Shown here: positions 1-5,771 of the stretch, piece after piece | How the letters are laid out: the number at the start of each line of letters is the position of its first letter | Numbering within the stretch: the stretch's first letter is position 1 | Assembly: GCA_027619655.1 (NCBI GenBank) | Contig: JAQCHR010000199.1 | Span: 1 to 6,882 of the forward strand | Length of the DNA: 6,882 nucleotides | Direction of reading: 5' to 3' | Source of the DNA: Pseudomonadota bacterium | GTDB taxonomy: Bacteria > Pseudomonadota > Alphaproteobacteria > UBA8366 > GCA-2717185 | Made by a program: the position numbers and the translations under genes | The notes under the pieces: generated by a model | Told to the model about the DNA's origin: nothing | The model's database searches: none | Seen by the model: the letters and a program-made list of their open reading frames with translations, nothing else

Positions 1-129
1 TCACTGTGAAGGATATACCTGTGCGCATATGCTAGATTCGCACAGACAATCATCAAAGGGAATCCTAAAAAGGACTCTTATGTTAGGCGGAGACCACTAG
101 ACGGTAATACGACGCGCCGTGTTGTAAGT

Positions 130-163
130 CTCTGTTGAATATGATGTTTGCTTGCGAACAGAG
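130..163. repeat. Nested inverted repeats, possible operator
   Basis: CTCTGTT (130-136) is exactly complementary to AACAGAG (157-163) across a 20-base interval. Nested inside, TGTTTGCTTGCGAACA (145-160) is a 16-base dyad in which six of eight symmetric positions pair. Positions 149 and 156 could form a G-U pair in RNA. The two structures share bases 157-160, so as RNA they would compete. As DNA the inner dyad looks like a site for a dimeric regulator. It lies about 55 bases upstream of the candidate -35 box of the HU gene. I recognise no specific regulator. Confidence 0.25.
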
Positions 164-215
164 CCGCAGGAAATTGTCAACAAGTTAGAATTGGCAGTTT
201 TCTGCGACTTTCACG

Positions 216-244
216 TTGACGTTATTTGCGAATCTCCGTAAGAC
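216..244 (+). promoter_or_regulatory. Candidate sigma-70 promoter of the HU gene
   Basis: A -35 box TTGACG (216-221, five of six consensus bases) is followed after 17 bases by TAAGAC (239-244, three of six). Transcription would start near 251 and give a leader of about 55 bases before the GTG start at 305. The -35 is good and the -10 weak, so the assignment rests mainly on spacing and position. Two GANTC sites (230-234, 242-246) fall inside it. Confidence 0.4.
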
Positions 245-304
245 TCACATTGTCTTCGATATATCAGTCAACTTTCCAATCCCTAATTGAAGGGGGACCA
301 TCAC

Positions 305-577
305 GTGAATAAGAATGATCTTATTGCGGCTGTTGCAGATAGTGCCGGCTTGAACAAGGCCGATGCGAGCAAGGCAGTCGATGCTGTTTTCGATTCTGTC
401 TCGGGCGCTCTGAAGGGGGGGGACACGGTCCGCCTCGTTGGCTTCGGCACCTTTAGCGTAACGAAACGCGCTGCATCGCAGGGGCGCAATCCACGGACGG
501 GCGAGCCGATCAAGATTCCGGCGTCGAACCAGCCGAAATTCAAGGCCGGCAAGGGCCTGAAGGATGCGGTAAACTAA
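305..577 (+). CDS. hupB: HU-type nucleoid-associated DNA-binding protein
   Basis: This is a 90-residue HU/IHF-family histone-like protein that bends and compacts DNA as a dimer in the nucleoid. The whole length aligns by eye with E. coli HU-beta: an N-terminal helical dimerisation half (VNKNDLIAAVADSAGL, then a KADASKAVDAVFDSV helix), the glycine-rich turn GFGTFSV at about residues 46-52, the DNA-binding arm containing GRNPRTGEPI at about 61-70, and the C-terminus FKAGKGLKDAVN. I chose the GTG at 305 because it gives exactly 90 residues and a family-typical N-terminus, and because GAAGGGGG (289-296) sits 8 bases upstream. An in-frame TTG at 287 would add six residues and lie upstream of that ribosome binding site. 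HU rather than IHF is favoured by length and by the HU-like C-terminus. A run of eight G at 415-422 encodes the conserved turn K-G-G-D. A strong terminator follows at 600-638. Confidence 0.96.
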   Translation: MNKNDLIAAVADSAGLNKADASKAVDAVFDSVSGALKGGDTVRLVGFGTFSVTKRAASQGRNPRTGEPIKIPASNQPKFKAGKGLKDAVN

Positions 578-599
578 CACTGCTCCTGGAAAACGTTCC

Positions 600-638
600 G
601 AAAGACCGGCCGTTCCAGAAGTGGTGGGCCGGTCTTTC
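600..638 (+). terminator. Rho-independent-like terminator after the HU gene
   Basis: GAAAGACCGGCC (600-611) and GGCCGGTCTTTC (627-638) form a perfect 12-bp stem with a 15-base loop, 22 bases after the HU stop codon. The base of the stem is A-rich on the left and T-rich on the right, but the bases after it (GTCGTT) are only a weak T run. Termination may therefore be partial, or the hairpin may act as a 3' stabiliser or processing signal. It ends 24 bases before tRNA-Val. Confidence 0.7.
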
Positions 639-662
639 GTCGTTAAATGCAAGCCTGTCGGC

Positions 663-738
663 GGGCGATTAGCTCAGTTGGAAGAGCGCCTCGTTTACAC
701 CGAGGATGTCGGCGGTTCGAGCCCGTCATCGCCCACCA
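663..738 (+). tRNA. tRNA-Val (anticodon UAC)
   Basis: This is a complete cloverleaf. The acceptor strands GGGCGAT (663-669) and ATCGCCC (728-734) pair perfectly. The D-arm GCTC/GAGC starts at 672. The anticodon stem CCTCG/CGAGG encloses the loop TTTACAC, with anticodon TAC at 696-698. The T-arm GGCGG/CCGTC has loop TTCGAGC. Discriminator A735 is followed by an encoded CCA (736-738). It reads GUA-type valine codons. I see no good promoter immediately upstream, since the space is occupied by the HU terminator, so it may depend on read-through from the HU gene or on a weak promoter near 643-648 (TTAAAT). Confidence 0.97.
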
Positions 739-801
739 GGCCTGCTGCCGTTAATTCTGTTCGATTGTTGCCAAAATATGACCCGTCCGGCACTGCGTTG
801 C

Positions 802-830
802 TTGACACCTGTCGGGGGGTGCAGTACATC
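802..830 (+). promoter_or_regulatory. Candidate promoter of tRNA-Asp
   Basis: A perfect -35 box TTGACA (802-807) is followed after 17 bases by TACATC (825-830), which matches the -10 consensus at three positions including the important TA. Transcription would start near 837, giving a short leader of about 17 bases before the tRNA at 854. That is typical of a dedicated stable-RNA promoter. The rest of the 739-853 spacer shows no gene. Confidence 0.5.
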
Positions 831-853
831 GTGCGGCCTGAATTTAGTCCCCT

Positions 854-930
<77 letters not shown>

Positions 931-973
931 GTTCCCCGGAACCGGCAAATCATTGAAATACAAATTTTTATTC

Positions 974-991
974 AGCCTGTTCAGGCTTTTT
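974..991 (+). terminator. Rho-independent terminator after tRNA-Asp
   Basis: AGCCT (974-978) and AGGCT (983-987) form a stem with the four-base loop GTTC, running directly into TTTTT (987-991). It lies 43 bases beyond the CCA of tRNA-Asp and upstream of the nuo promoter, so it separates the tRNA unit from the nuo operon. The stem is short, but the T run is good. Confidence 0.65.
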
Positions 992-1034
992 GCGGCGTTC
1001 TTCCCAGGCGGCGAAATATTCATTGGTTGAATGT

Positions 1035-1062
1035 TTGCTTCACGGGAAATTAACTTTATATT
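1035..1062 (+). promoter_or_regulatory. Candidate promoter of the nuo operon
   Basis: TTGCTT (1035-1040) is followed after 16 bases by TATATT (1057-1062), a five-of-six match to the -10 consensus. It lies downstream of the tRNA-Asp terminator and upstream of nuoA with no other gene between. The start of transcription would be near 1069, leaving a leader of about 80 bases. The -35 box is only half consensus, so an activator is possible, but I recognise no activator site. Confidence 0.45.
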
Positions 1063-1110
1063 GCGTACGGTCTCATGGCGTGGCGCATGGCAGTGCGGCG
1101 AGACAATCGA

Positions 1111-1127
1111 AACGGCGGGTCGCCGTT
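1111..1127 (+). promoter_or_regulatory. GC-rich hairpin in the nuoA leader
   Basis: AACGGCG (1111-1117) and CGCCGTT (1121-1127) form a perfect 7-bp stem with a GGT loop, ending ten bases before the nuoA ribosome binding site. There is no T run, so it is not a terminator. A weaker long-range pair GTCTC (1070-1074) / GAGAC (1100-1104) lies just upstream, starting at about the predicted transcription start. It may protect the 5' end of the mRNA or tune translation of nuoA. That is inference. Confidence 0.35.
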
Positions 1128-1150
1128 GAGGGATTTCAAGGAGGGCAGTG

Positions 1151-1516
1151 ATGGACGGGCTATTGCGGGAATACCTGCCAATATTGTTGTTCCTGGCGAT
1201 TGCTGTCGGGATTTCCGTCGCGATGCTTGTTGCAAGCGGCGTTCTGGCGCATCAGAAACCCGATTCAGAAAAGTTGTCTGCCTATGAGTGCGGGTTTGAG
1301 GCATTCGATGATGCGCGCAGCCGCTTCGATGTCAGGTTTTATCTTGTAGCCATTCTTTTCATTATTTTCGACCTTGAAGTCGCATTCCTGTTTCCCTGGG
1401 CAATATCTCTGGGAAGTATCGGTTTGTTCGGGTTCTGGTCGATGATCATCTTCCTGGGAATTCTGACCATCGGGTTTATCTATGAATGGCGTAAAGGGGC
1501 CCTGGAATGGGAATAG
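1151..1516 (+). CDS. nuoA: NADH-quinone oxidoreductase subunit A
   Basis: This is a 121-residue membrane subunit of complex I, homologous to mitochondrial ND3. It sits where the membrane arm meets the quinone chamber. Three transmembrane helices are visible at about residues 8-32, 62-83 and 91-112. Between the first two is the conserved loop SAYECGFE (43-50); its Cys47 is the counterpart of the ND3 cysteine that becomes exposed in the deactive form of mitochondrial complex I. The second helix carries the conserved acidic pair in FDLEVAF (Asp74, Glu76). I prefer ATG 1151 to the adjacent GTG 1148 because AAGGAGGG (1138-1145) is then correctly spaced, at six bases from AGGAGG. The last ten bases overlap nuoB. 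It is the first gene of the operon and looks somewhat less GC-rich than those after it, as expected for a hydrophobic protein. Confidence 0.97.
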   Translation: MDGLLREYLPILLFLAIAVGISVAMLVASGVLAHQKPDSEKLSAYECGFEAFDDARSRFDVRFYLVAILFIIFDLEVAFLFPWAISLGSIGLFGFWSMIIFLGILTIGFIYEWRKGALEWE

Positions 1517-2043
1517 AAGTCCCCACGCACGCGCCTAGCGCCAAAGACCAGGCAGCGGCCATGCAGCTTGTGACGGACACGCTGTCCGACAAGGGCTTCA
1601 TTGTCGCCAATGCCGACAAGCTGGTGAACTGGGCGCGGACCGGGTCGCTCTGGCCGATGACCTTCGGTCTTGCATGCTGCGCGGTTGAAATGATCCACGC
1701 TTATATGCCGCGGTACGATCTCGACCGGTTCGGCGTCGTGCCGCGCGGCAGTCCGCGCCAGTCCGACGTCATGATCGTCGCGGGTACGCTGACCAACAAG
1801 ATGGCGCCCGCGTTTCGCAAGGTTTACGACCAGATGGCGGAGCCCCGCTGGGTGATCTCCATGGGGTCCTGCGCCAATGGCGGCGGCTACTACCATTATT
1901 CCTATTCCGTCGTCCGCGGGTGCGACCGGGTCGTGCCTGTAGACATCTATGTGCCCGGCTGTCCGCCGACCGCGGAGGCACTGGTTTACGGATTTCTTCA
2001 GCTGCAGAAAAAAATCAGGCGGACAGGCACGATCGCGCGCTAA
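1507..2043 (+). CDS. nuoB: NADH-quinone oxidoreductase subunit B
   Basis: This is a 178-residue subunit of the connecting arm (PSST/20-kDa homologue). It carries the terminal [4Fe-4S] cluster N2, which hands electrons to quinone. The N2 ligands are visible as the adjacent Cys57-Cys58 in [10 protein letters not shown], Cys122 in MGSCANGGG and Cys152 in [27 protein letters not shown] (about 69-87) is the conserved loop near the quinone site. The ATG at 1507 lies inside the end of nuoA (10-base overlap), with AAGGGG (1494-1499) seven bases upstream, so translation is probably coupled to nuoA. Length and C-terminus are normal for an alphaproteobacterial NuoB. Confidence 0.98.
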   Translation: MGIEVPTHAPSAKDQAAAMQLVTDTLSDKGFIVANADKLVNWARTGSLWPMTFGLACCAVEMIHAYMPRYDLDRFGVVPRGSPRQSDVMIVAGTLTNKMAPAFRKVYDQMAEPRWVISMGSCANGGGYYHYSYSVVRGCDRVVPVDIYVPGCPPTAEALVYGFLQLQKKIRRTGTIAR

Positions 2044-2056
2044 GTACGGGATTTCC

Positions 2057-2680
2057 ATGGACGAAGAAAATCAAGCCGCGCTCGAAGAATTGGGGGCGCA
2101 TATCGCGGCTCAGTTGGGCTCGGTCCTGCTGCGTCGCGGTCTGGCGAAGGATGAACTGTTTATCGAAACCGGGGGCGAGCATCTCCTGCGGGTCATGAAG
2201 TTCCTGCGCGACGATGCGAACTGCCTGTTCAAGAGTCTTATGGATGTCTGCGGCGTCGATTTCCCCGAACAGGAAAAGCGGTTCGAGGTGAATTACAACC
2301 TGCTCAGCCATAAGCACAACCAGCGCATCCGGGTGAAGGTCTGCACCGATGAGGATACGCCGGTGCCGTCCGTCGCCGGGCTGTATCCGTCAGCGGGATG
2401 GTTCGAACGCGAATGCTGGGACATGTATGGCGTGTTCTTCTCCGACCATGTCGATTTGCGGCGGATGCTGACCGATTACGGTTTCGAGGGCCATCCGCTG
2501 CGCAAGGATTTTCCGCTCACGGGATATGTGGAAGTGCGCTATGACGATGAACAGCGCCGCGTGGTCTACGAACCGGTGAAACTGACACAGTCGTTCCGGT
2601 CGTTTGATTTTCTCAGCCCCTGGGAGGGGATGACGCGGCAATTGCCGGGCGATGAAAAAGCGGAAGCGAGTAAGGACTGA
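2057..2680 (+). CDS. nuoC: NADH-quinone oxidoreductase subunit C
   Basis: This is a 207-residue subunit of the 30-kDa family, a structural part of the peripheral arm packed against NuoD. The family signature is visible at about residues 116-137: [16 protein letters not shown], then VDLRRML. It is followed by [19 protein letters not shown] (139-157) and the C-terminal block [13 protein letters not shown] (179-191). The frame stays open upstream into nuoB, but the peptide there has no family resemblance. ATG 2057, 13 bases after the nuoB stop, is therefore the likely start. Its ribosome binding site is poor (ACGGGA, 2046-2051), suggesting dependence on translation of nuoB. Cys120 and the SDHVDL stretch differ slightly from the commoner forms I recall (A/V and SGHPDL). 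The gene is not fused to nuoD, unlike in E. coli. The stop TGA shares one base with the nuoD ATG. Confidence 0.97.
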   Translation: MDEENQAALEELGAHIAAQLGSVLLRRGLAKDELFIETGGEHLLRVMKFLRDDANCLFKSLMDVCGVDFPEQEKRFEVNYNLLSHKHNQRIRVKVCTDEDTPVPSVAGLYPSAGWFERECWDMYGVFFSDHVDLRRMLTDYGFEGHPLRKDFPLTGYVEVRYDDEQRRVVYEPVKLTQSFRSFDFLSPWEGMTRQLPGDEKAEASKD

Positions 2681-3861
2681 TGGCGGCCGAAGCTGAAATC
2701 AAGAACCTGACCCTCAATTTCGGTCCGCAGCATCCCGCGGCCCACGGCGTGTTGCGCATGGTCATGGAGATGGACGGCGAAATCGTCGAACGCGTCGATC
2801 CGCATATCGGGCTGCTGCACCGCGGCACCGAGAAGCTGATCGAATACAAATCATATCTGCAGGCGATTCCGTATTTCGACCGTCTCGATTACGTCGCGCC
2901 GATGTGTCAGGAGCACGCCTTCGTGCTGGCGGTGGAAAAGCTGCTGGGGATCAAGGCATCGCCGCGCGGCCAGTATATCCGCGTCCTGTTTGCGGAACTG
3001 TCGCGGATCCTGAACCATCTTCTGAACGCGCCGGCGCTGGCGCTCGATGTCGGCGCGATGACGCCCATGCTCTGGGCGTTCGAAGAACGCGAAAAGCTGA
3101 TGGAATTCTACGAAGGGGTCTGCGGCGCGCGTCTGCACGCGGCCTATTACCGGGTCGGCGGCGTGCATCAGGATATGCCGGCCGGGATGGGCGACGATAT
3201 CCTGGAATGGGCCGAACAGTTTCCGAAGTTCCTGGAAGACATGGAAACCATGCTGAACGAAAACCGCATCTTCAAGCAGCGGACCGTCGATATCGGCGTT
3301 GTTTCGGCGGAAGATGCGATGGCATGGGGTTTCTCCGGCCCGATGCTTCGGGCGTCCGGCGTGGCATGGGATCTGCGCAAGTCGCAGCCTTATGACGTGT
3401 ACGACAAAATGGACTTCGACATTCCCATCGGCAAGAACGGGGACTGTTTCGACCGCTATCTCGTGCGCGTCGCCGAAATGCGCGAAAGCTTGAAGATCAT
3501 GAAACAGTGCATCGCTGAAATGCCCGAAGGGCCGGTCATGAGCGAAGACGGCAAGGTCGCGCCGCCGACCCGCTCCGACATGAAGCATTCGATGGAAGCG
3601 CTGATCCATCACTTCAAGCTCTACACCGAAGGCTTCCACGTGCCGGCGGGGGAAACCTATACCGCTGTCGAGGCGCCCAAGGGCGAATTCGGCGTGTATC
3701 TGGTATCGGACGATACCAACAAACCCTATCGCTGCAAGATCCGCGCACCAGGCTTTGCGCATCTCCAGGCGATGGATTTCATGTGCAAGGGCCACATGCT
3801 GGCCGATTCCGTGGCCATTCTCGGCGCCATGGATATCGTGTTCGGCGAGGTTGACCGATAG
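2680..3861 (+). CDS. nuoD: NADH-quinone oxidoreductase subunit D
   Basis: This is a 393-residue 49-kDa-family subunit that forms most of the quinone-binding cavity together with NuoB. It is related to the large subunit of [NiFe] hydrogenases but lacks the metal site. The N-terminus [16 protein letters not shown] carries His22, and the RLDYV motif carries Tyr71. Their 49-residue separation matches the quinone-ligating His/Tyr pair of bovine (59/108) and Thermus (38/87) proteins. The family signature [16 protein letters not shown] spans about 42-57. The protein ends in the typical FGEVDR. ATG 2680 overlaps the nuoC stop (TGATG), and AAGGA (2672-2676) is close upstream, so the two genes look translationally coupled. 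The sequence is strikingly like the mitochondrial protein. Confidence 0.98.
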   Translation: MAAEAEIKNLTLNFGPQHPAAHGVLRMVMEMDGEIVERVDPHIGLLHRGTEKLIEYKSYLQAIPYFDRLDYVAPMCQEHAFVLAVEKLLGIKASPRGQYIRVLFAELSRILNHLLNAPALALDVGAMTPMLWAFEEREKLMEFYEGVCGARLHAAYYRVGGVHQDMPAGMGDDILEWAEQFPKFLEDMETMLNENRIFKQRTVDIGVVSAEDAMAWGFSGPMLRASGVAWDLRKSQPYDVYDKMDFDIPIGKNGDCFDRYLVRVAEMRESLKIMKQCIAEMPEGPVMSEDGKVAPPTRSDMKHSMEALIHHFKLYTEGFHVPAGETYTAVEAPKGEFGVYLVSDDTNKPYRCKIRAPGFAHLQAMDFMCKGHMLADSVAILGAMDIVFGEVDR

Positions 3862-3881
3862 GCGATGTGGATGATCAATCG

Positions 3882-4469
3882 ATGAGCGATACTTTCGAAT
3901 TCTCGCAGGAAAACCGCAAGCTCGTGGAGGCGGTCATCGCCAAGTATCCGGCTGGACGGCAGGCGAGCGCGGTACTGGCATTGCTCGATATCGGGCAGCG
4001 GCAGAACGACAATTACGCATCCGGCGCCGTGATCTCCGCGGTCGCGAAACTGCTGGATATGCCGCGGATCCGGGTCGCGGAAGTGGCCAGCTTCTATACG
4101 ATGATCAATACCGAACCCGTGGGCAAATACCTGCTGCAGTTCTGCACGACAACGCCCTGCTGGCTGCGCGACTCGGCGGATGTGGTGTCGGCGACGGAAA
4201 AGCATCTGGGGATTTCGTTCGGCGAGACGACCGGGGACGGCCTGTTCACCATGCGGGAAGTCGAATGTCTTGGCGCTTGCGTCAATGCGCCGATTGTCCA
4301 GATCAACGACGATATGTATGAGGATTTAACCGGGGGACGGATGGTGGAAATTCTCGACGCATTGCAGGCGGGGGATGTTCCACCGCACGGACCTCAGATC
4401 AAGCGGCAGACTTCGGCGCCCATGGGTGGCCCGAGGACGCTGACCGATCTCGACTTTGTGAAAAGCTGA
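3882..4469 (+). CDS. nuoE: NADH-quinone oxidoreductase subunit E (24-kDa)
   Basis: This is a 195-residue thioredoxin-fold subunit of the NADH dehydrogenase module, carrying the off-path [2Fe-2S] cluster N1a. The ligands are Cys88 and Cys93 (QFCTTTPCW) and Cys129 and Cys133 (ECLGACVNAP). The N-terminal helical part includes KYPAGRQASAV (21-31). The C-terminal extension after about residue 164 (GPQIKR, TSAPMGGPRTLTDL) is of the alphaproteobacterial and mitochondrial type. The start is uncertain. ATG 3882 gives the usual MSDTFEFSQEN-like N-terminus. An in-frame GTG at 3867 would add five residues and leave only five bases after the nuoD stop. Neither has a strong ribosome binding site. A six-codon frame, ATG 3865 to TGA 3885, ends in an ATGA overlap with the 3882 start. 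Confidence 0.96.
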   Translation: MSDTFEFSQENRKLVEAVIAKYPAGRQASAVLALLDIGQRQNDNYASGAVISAVAKLLDMPRIRVAEVASFYTMINTEPVGKYLLQFCTTTPCWLRDSADVVSATEKHLGISFGETTGDGLFTMREVECLGACVNAPIVQINDDMYEDLTGGRMVEILDALQAGDVPPHGPQIKRQTSAPMGGPRTLTDLDFVKS

Positions 4470-4472
4470 CCG

Positions 4473-5762
4473 ATGCTTCAGGACAAGGATCGCATATTCA
4501 CCAATCTCTACGGCCTGCACGATGCCGGGCTGGCTGGTGCGCGGGCGCGCGGCGACTGGGACGGCACAAAGGGCATTATCGAAAAGGGCCGGGAATGGAT
4601 CGTCGAGGAGATGAAGTCCTCCGGTCTGCGCGGTCGCGGCGGCGCCGGATTCCCGTCTGGCCTGAAATGGTCCTTCATGCCCAAGGAAATCGGCGACCGG
4701 CCGCATTACCTGGTCGTGAATGCCGACGAAAGCGAGCCGGGCACCTGCAAGGACCGGGACATCCTGCGCCATGACCCGCACAAGCTGGTCGAGGGCTGCC
4801 TGATCGCCGGTTTCGCCATGGGCGCGCATGCCGCCTATGTCTATGTGCGCGGCGAGTTTTACAACGAAGCGGCGGCGCTGCAGCGGGCAGTGGACGAAGC
4901 CTATGAGGCGAAGCTGCTTGGTCCCGATGCCTGCGGCTCCGGCTGGGCATTCGACGTATATGTGCATCGCGGCGCCGGGGCCTATATCTGCGGCGAGGAA
5001 ACGGCGCTGCTGGAAAGCTTGGAGGGCAAGAAGGGCCAGCCACGCCTGAAACCGCCATTCCCGGCGATGTCCGGCCTCTATGGCTGCCCGACGACGGTCA
5101 ACAATGTCGAAACCATCGCGGTGGCGCCGACGATCCTGCGCCGCGGCGCGACCTGGTTCAGCGGTTTCGGCCGTGAAAACAATCGCGGCACGAAGGTGTT
5201 CTGCATTTCAGGCCATGTGAACAATCCCTGCAATGTGGAAGAGGCGATGTCGATTCCCATGCGGGAACTGATCGAAAAGCATGCTGGCGGCATCCGTGGC
5301 GGCTGGGATAATTTACTGGCGGTGATTCCGGGCGGCAGTTCGACACCGATGCTGCCCAAGAATATCTGCGACGACGTGCTGATGGATTTCGATGCGCTGA
5401 AGGAACATCGCACCGGCCTCGGTACCGCAGGCCTGATCGTGATGGACAAGTCGACCGACGTGATCAAGGCGATCGCGCGGCTGGCCTATTTTTACAAGCA
5501 CGAAAGCTGCGGGCAGTGCACGCCATGCCGGGAAGGCACCGGCTGGATGTGGCGCGTGCTGGAGCGCATGGCGCGCGGCGAGGCGGAAATTGCCGAGATC
5601 GACATGTTGCTGGAGGTGTCGCACCAGATCGAAGGGCATACGATCTGCGCCCTGGGCGATGGCGCGGCCTGGCCGGTTCAGGGGTTGATTCGCCATTTCC
5701 GCGACGTGATCGAGGCCCGTATCGTCGGACGCAAAAGCGTCGCCGTGGCAGCGGCGGAGTAG
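4473..5762 (+). CDS. nuoF: NADH-quinone oxidoreductase subunit F (51-kDa)
   Basis: This is a 429-residue subunit that binds NADH and FMN and carries [4Fe-4S] cluster N3, the entry point for electrons into complex I. Visible motifs are the glycine-rich flavin/nucleotide loop [16 protein letters not shown] (51-66), [15 protein letters not shown] (83-97), the second glycine loop [14 protein letters not shown] (167-180), and the N3 ligands Cys346, Cys349 and Cys352 in [15 protein letters not shown] plus Cys392 in [13 protein letters not shown]. Length is normal for the family. ATG 4473 lies three bases after the nuoE stop and gives the usual alphaproteobacterial N-terminus [14 protein letters not shown]. 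The ribosome binding site is weak, so coupling to nuoE is likely. All expected key residues are present. Confidence 0.98.
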   Translation: MLQDKDRIFTNLYGLHDAGLAGARARGDWDGTKGIIEKGREWIVEEMKSSGLRGRGGAGFPSGLKWSFMPKEIGDRPHYLVVNADESEPGTCKDRDILRHDPHKLVEGCLIAGFAMGAHAAYVYVRGEFYNEAAALQRAVDEAYEAKLLGPDACGSGWAFDVYVHRGAGAYICGEETALLESLEGKKGQPRLKPPFPAMSGLYGCPTTVNNVETIAVAPTILRRGATWFSGFGRENNRGTKVFCISGHVNNPCNVEEAMSIPMRELIEKHAGGIRGGWDNLLAVIPGGSSTPMLPKNICDDVLMDFDALKEHRTGLGTAGLIVMDKSTDVIKAIARLAYFYKHESCGQCTPCREGTGWMWRVLERMARGEAEIAEIDMLLEVSHQIEGHTICALGDGAAWPVQGLIRHFRDVIEARIVGRKSVAVAAAE

Positions 5763-5771
5763 GAGCGGGAC

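Larger units (their letters stand above)
35..246. promoter_or_regulatory. Cluster of five GANTC (CcrM-type methylation) sites
   Basis: GANTC occurs at 35-39, 60-64, 73-77, 230-234 and 242-246. In alphaproteobacteria this is the target of the cell-cycle adenine methyltransferase CcrM. The last two sites lie in the spacer and -10 region of the candidate HU promoter. By my reading, the sequence from 578 to 6882 holds about twelve such sites, roughly one per 500 bases, so this region is clearly denser. The sites themselves are directly visible. A role in methylation-dependent transcription is inference. Confidence 0.35.
1..304. other. Non-coding region upstream of the HU gene
   Basis: I see no recognisable gene here. 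One frame is open from the left edge to a TAG at 98-100, but the peptide resembles nothing I know. It might be the tail of an upstream gene or chance. The stretch is visibly less GC-rich than the coding DNA downstream. It contains an inverted repeat CTGTGCG (19-25) / CGCACAG (39-45) with a 13-base loop and no following T run, so it is not a convincing terminator. It also holds a second dyad at 130-163, five GANTC sites, and a candidate promoter at 216-244. The ribosome binding site of the HU gene (GAAGGGGG, 289-296) lies at its right end. Confidence 0.6.

Noticed and set aside
19..45. Hairpin CTGTGCG / CGCACAG as a terminator of an upstream gene
   Set aside because: There is no T run after it and the loop is long. 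It is kept only as a repeat within the upstream region.
2..100. Frame open from the left edge to TAG 98-100
   Set aside because: Thirty-two codons with no recognisable C-terminus. lon often precedes hupB in this group, but I could not match this peptide to Lon.
1949..2056. Upstream extension of nuoC inside nuoB
   Set aside because: The extra 36 residues overlap nuoB in another frame and do not resemble the NuoC N-terminus.
2851..3795. 314-codon reverse open frame opposite nuoD
   Set aside because: It is fully antisense to a well-conserved gene and its His/Arg-rich composition is what the complement of GC-rich codons yields. I see no family resemblance or start signal.
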